Assembly: GCA_001598975.1 (NCBI GenBank)
Contig: BBXU01002221.1
Location: forward strand, 1-12,352
Direction: 5' to 3'
Source: Parachlorella kessleri
Lineage: Eukaryota; Chlorophyta; Trebouxiophyceae; Chlorellales; Chlorellaceae
DNA length: 12,352 nucleotides
Positions 9,745-12,352 of this stretch are shown piece after piece. Position 1 is the stretch's first letter. Each line of letters begins with the position of its first letter. A program made the position numbers and the translations under genes. The notes beneath the pieces are model-generated. The model ran no database searches. It saw nothing but the letters and a program-made list of their open reading frames with translations, and was not told the origin of the DNA.

Positions 9745-10706
9745 ATGGCGTCTGCCCTGGTCGCTACCCCTCTTGTGGCCAAGGTAGGGCAGTGCAGCAA
9801 TTGCCAACCCCTTCCCCGCGATTGTGCGTGGAGTTTTGCTCATCAGAACGGTTACTTATGAACGCAGGCCTCTGTGAGGTCTACCGGTGTTGCAAGGCGT
9901 CAGGCTGTGGTGGTGAAGGCCCAGCAGCAGGAGAGCAGGAGGGCAGTTCTGGGCCTGGTTGCAGCATCTGGTAAGCCGTCGGTTTGCCGCCGTGACACAC
10001 TATCGTCCCTGGTTCTAGAAGACTATTGTTTGGCTTGCTGGTATGATGAGCAGGTGCTTGCAAAGAGACTTGCAAAGAAAGAGGTGCACGTGGGTGTGCC
10101 TGATCAAGCGCCGTGTGCAACCCTGGGCCCAGAGCAGGTCCCAGCTCGTTGTGTGGCGCCTGACTCAAACACTGGACGGTTGCTGCCTGCAGTGCTGGGT
10201 TTGGCCCTTGTCCCCCAAGCGGAGGCTAACCAGGCTGCGCCGAAGAATGGCTTTGTGGCCACAGCAGAGGGTTATGTGATGGAAGGTGAGGGGTAGAAGG
10301 CTCTGAATGTTACACCTACATTTAACCAGGCAGAGTCCTCCAACACTTGGGCTTAGGGTCGGGAGCTGCACTGCTTGCACTGCTGGGGATGCATTGGCTG
10401 CTATTAGCATGGGTGGCAGGTAGTGCAAACAGGGAGTAGAGGTGGGCTGGACTGGACTGACAGGGCTGCTATGCTACCAACCCTAAACCCAAAACAAACC
10501 ACTGTGTGTCGCCTGCCACTGGTACACACTGGGCTGCGCGGTCGCTGAATCCATTCTTCTGCCCCGTGCCCCTGCCCCCGGTCCAGTCACTGCTTCACAC
10601 ACTACCCACTACCGTCTGGGGTTTTGCAGGCACCAAGAAGCAGGGTATCTCCCCCAAGAGGAAGCGCGAGATTCTCGACAAGCTCAAGGCTGAGGCCAAG
10701 AAGTAA
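9745..10706 (+). CDS. Small basic thylakoid-lumen protein with twin-arginine signal (4 exons, 103 aa), function unknown
   Basis: Exons 9745-9783, 9868-9970, 10193-10285 and 10630-10706; introns are GT-AG with phases 0,1,1. The start MASALVATPLVAK plus the Arg/Val/Ala-rich stretch to about residue 31 reads as a stromal transit peptide. It is followed by a lumen signal: ESRRAVLGLVAASVLGLALV (35-54) with the twin arginines at 37-38, a hydrophobic core joined across intron 2, and a PQAEA site at 55-59. Cleavage there leaves about 44 residues with roughly eleven Lys/Arg against five acids, ending in GISPKRKREILDKLKAEAKK (84-103). Targeting to the lumen by the Tat route is inferred from these features. 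I do not recognise the mature protein; a small photosystem or lumen accessory factor is possible. Divergent to the SirB1-like gene. Intron 3 (344 bases) carries a dispersed repeat. Confidence 0.8.
10401..10468 (+). repeat. Dispersed repeat, copy B (68-base core, in intron 3 of the lumen-protein gene)
   Basis: This is the partner of 4433-4500, with four substitutions and no gaps. Weaker similarity extends left to about 10348, but relative to copy A about 50 bases, including the B-box, appear to be missing. An AC-rich stretch with CCCTAAACCC (10481-10490) follows it. Confidence 0.75.
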
Positions 10707-10729
10707 ATGACCAGCGGCTACTGAGTGCC

Positions 10730-10734
10730 TTACA
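10730..10734 (-). terminator. Candidate polyadenylation signal of the TELO2-like gene
   Basis: TGTAA on the - strand, the first after the stop at 11195, giving a 3' UTR of about 480 bases. It lies only 24 bases past the stop codon of the opposite gene. Confidence 0.4.
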
Positions 10735-10934
10735 GCAGTAGTGTGACTGCTGCTATGGGAAGGCCTCAAAGAAGGCACGCCGTGCCATATTGTGTCAGCT
10801 AGGGGCAGGGGATGGATTCTACCTTCTTGGCTGCTAGTGAGCGGACAGGCTTGCACCGGTTGAGTAATAGCACTTGTTTGAACCCTGAGAGGAAAATTTC
10901 AAGCGGGACTGGAACACTGAGGGTTACTCCGACT

Positions 10935-10939
10935 TGTAA
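10935..10939 (+). terminator. Candidate polyadenylation signal of the lumen-protein gene
   Basis: TGTAA on the + strand, the first after the stop at 10704-10706, giving a 3' UTR of about 230 bases. Confidence 0.45.
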
Positions 10940-11194
10940 CTTGTGTGAAACCGCAGCAGCTGAGGTCGCCTAGACACGGCTTGTCGTGGTTGCACAACCT
11001 GCCAGCAGGCCATCCAGTAATCCTTCAAGCATACTTTGCATTCTGGCGGCTCACTGATGATGAAGTTGCTACAGTATCCGATACTGTCGCCTAGGAGATA
11101 ACAACAAAAGCAAGAGCTAGTCCATGTCTGTCCTCTCGCTGCCATCAATGCAGCCATGTCCACTTCATTTACTTTTGGGTTCAGCGTTAGGGTT

Positions 11195-12155
11195 TCACCG
11201 CAGCCGCAAGTCCTCCAGCTGTGGCAGTGCCACCTGGATGCCTTTCTTGGGGGCAGGCAGCAGCTCCCTCGCCCCACCAGAGGCCGCACTTCCGCCCCAA
11301 GAACCCCCTTCCCCAGCATCCAGTGCTACCAGCGCCCCTGCTGCCAAACTGGCCTGCAGCCGCCGACACGAGGTTGCCATGGCCCTGCAGCCTTCGTCGG
11401 TGTCGTGCTCTGCGGTGGAATCGGTCCACTGGCGCAGCCAGTCCAGGCGGGATACCAGGGCAGCATCCTCGGGATCCGTAGCGCTCACAGCGCCCAGCAT
11501 GGCAGACGACAGCCGGGCGGGCGGCAGGGATGTCATCACCTGCAGCTCAGGGGAAGAGAACAGTTGTGGCTTGGCATGGCATGGGTGGGGAAAATCGGGA
11601 GCATGTGACCAAGCTGACATACTCCGCTACAACATACCTTCTCCAGCAGGGCCCATGTACTGGGTGGAGAGTCACACCCCAGCCAGTTCCCTGCTTTCTG
11701 CTCCCTAGTCTGAAAGCATCCATCTCTCGTGACATTCTAATCCTCTCCCCAGTGGCCATAGATGACTGACTTCCACCAAGGCTGGCACTCCTGCTCCTGG
11801 CAGGCAGCTGCGCAACCGAAGGAGCATGACTGCTAACACCCACAGCATTCTCTCCACGCCGCCCGGTCCGACAAGGTTTCCTTTCCTAGCCACAACCTCC
11901 ATGCCGCCGTCAACTATGGTGCTGCGGGAACTCCGCTTGGCAGTACCCCTCCCAAGCCTGCCGCTGGTACGCCTCGCAGTACAGCTGGGTGTACGGCCCC
12001 TGCAACTCCACCCACCTGGGAGGCGGCCAGGAGTGCGGCCCTCCGCACGTACGGCTCCTGGTGGGCATGCACCCGCCGCGTCCTCACCAGCTCCAGCACC
12101 GCGGTGGACAGGGGGACCGCCTGTGGCGCGTTCTTGCAGCACTCAACAAAGGTGC
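11195..12155 (-). CDS. TELO2: TELO2/Tel2-like protein, C-terminal two exons (5' part outside the window)
   Basis: Exons 12155-12016 and 11539-11195 (stop TGA 11197-11195), joined by a GT-AG intron in phase 0; the upstream acceptor at 12156 is phase 1. About 161 C-terminal residues are visible. GTFVECCKNAP, then HQEPYVRRAALLAASQ, then VMTSLPPARLSSAM, then SRLDWLRQWTDSTAEHDTDE with GCRAMATSCRRLQASLA match the C-terminal pattern I know from plant TELO2 proteins (YVRRA.LFAAS; LEWVR.WA...AE.DTD.EC..MA..CLQL). Tel2 works with Tti1 and Tti2 and Hsp90 to mature PIKK kinases such as TOR, ATM and ATR. The last stretch (about 60 residues, Gly/Ala-rich, ending in LPQLEDLRLR) is variable. A preceding exon ending at 12258 (GACG|GT, phase 1) is possible but weak. 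Identification is by memory of the family, without a search. Confidence 0.7.
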
Positions 12156-12352
12156 CTGCACCAGGCCAGCAGGGTGATGCATGTGGTCGCGATCTCACCA
12201 GGTGGTCACACCAGGTTACCTAGGTTGCCTTGGCGGGCAGCGAGGGTCGGGGCCTACCGTCTAAGGGGGGTTGGCCCACAGCATCCATGCCCAGGCAGGT
12301 TGGGTGATGCTGGTGGTGATATAGGGTGGTGGTGTATGTGTGTGTGTGTGGT
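12156..12352 (-). other. Upstream intron of the TELO2-like gene, possibly with a further exon
   Basis: A good acceptor (CTGGTGCAG) abuts 12155. A phase-1 donor at 12257-12256 would end a candidate exon reading MDAVGQPPLD just before it. Coding bias is weak there and the frame leads into simple sequence, so I leave it open. Confidence 0.3.
12337..12350 (+). repeat. (TG)7 microsatellite
   Basis: Seven TG units at the right edge, preceded by GGT/GTG-rich sequence from about 12310. Confidence 0.8.

Larger units (their letters stand above)
10707..11194. other. Overlapping 3' UTRs of convergent genes
   Basis: There is no exon here on either strand that I can support. After the lumen-protein stop (10706) the first + strand TGTAA is at 10935-10939. 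After the TELO2-like stop (11195) the first - strand TGTAA is at 10734-10730. If both are used, the two transcripts overlap by about 200 bases. Confidence 0.45.

Noticed and set aside
9507..9974. 155-residue open frame on +
   Set aside because: It crosses the promoter region and exons 1-2 of the lumen-protein gene in another frame; the spliced model explains the region better.
11124..11708. 194-residue open frame on the + strand
   Set aside because: It is a mirror of the last TELO2-like exon; the - strand reading has family motifs and correct splice phases.
11705..12142. 145-residue open frame on the - strand
   Set aside because: It is in a different frame from the TELO2-like exon it overlaps and is Arg/Gly/Pro-rich without motifs.

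Overview
The window looks like nuclear DNA of a green alga (Chlorophyta). This is inferred from dense small exons with GT-AG introns, moderately GC-rich coding sequence with G/C-ending codons, two proteins with chloroplast-type N-termini, and TGTAA pentamers (the usual chlorophyte polyadenylation signal) downstream of the reading frames. I cannot name the species. No bacterial-type operons, CRISPR arrays, rRNA or complete tRNA genes are visible.

Four spliced genes account for most of the window. (1) 155-4293, + strand: nine exons encoding a 492-residue F-box and leucine-rich-repeat protein with a very acidic serine tail. Reading through its intron 6 gives an alternative, shorter product with a hydrophobic C-terminus. 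(2) 5891-9503, - strand: nine exons encoding a 337-residue SirB1-type protein (transglutaminase-like fold plus TPR-like tail) with a plausible chloroplast transit peptide. (3) 9745-10706, + strand: four exons encoding a 103-residue pre-protein with a two-step thylakoid-lumen targeting signal of twin-arginine type; the predicted mature part is only about 44 residues, basic, and not recognised. (4) 11195-12155, - strand, partial: the last two exons of a TELO2/Tel2-like protein, part of the TTT co-chaperone that matures PIKK kinases. Its 5' part continues beyond the right edge. In every gene the splice phases agree across all introns, which is the main support for the models.

The order is convergent (1 and 2), divergent (2 and 3), convergent (3 and 4). 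Genes 2 and 3, both apparently chloroplast-directed, share a gap of about 241 bases that must hold both promoters. Genes 1 and 2 meet at a palindrome that carries TGTAA on both strands. The likely 3' UTRs of genes 3 and 4 overlap. Apart from genes there is a dispersed repeat: a 68-base core copied at 4433-4500 and 10401-10468, with a tRNA-like B-box upstream of the first copy, suggesting a short interspersed element. Simple-sequence tracts lie at both ends and at one splice site.
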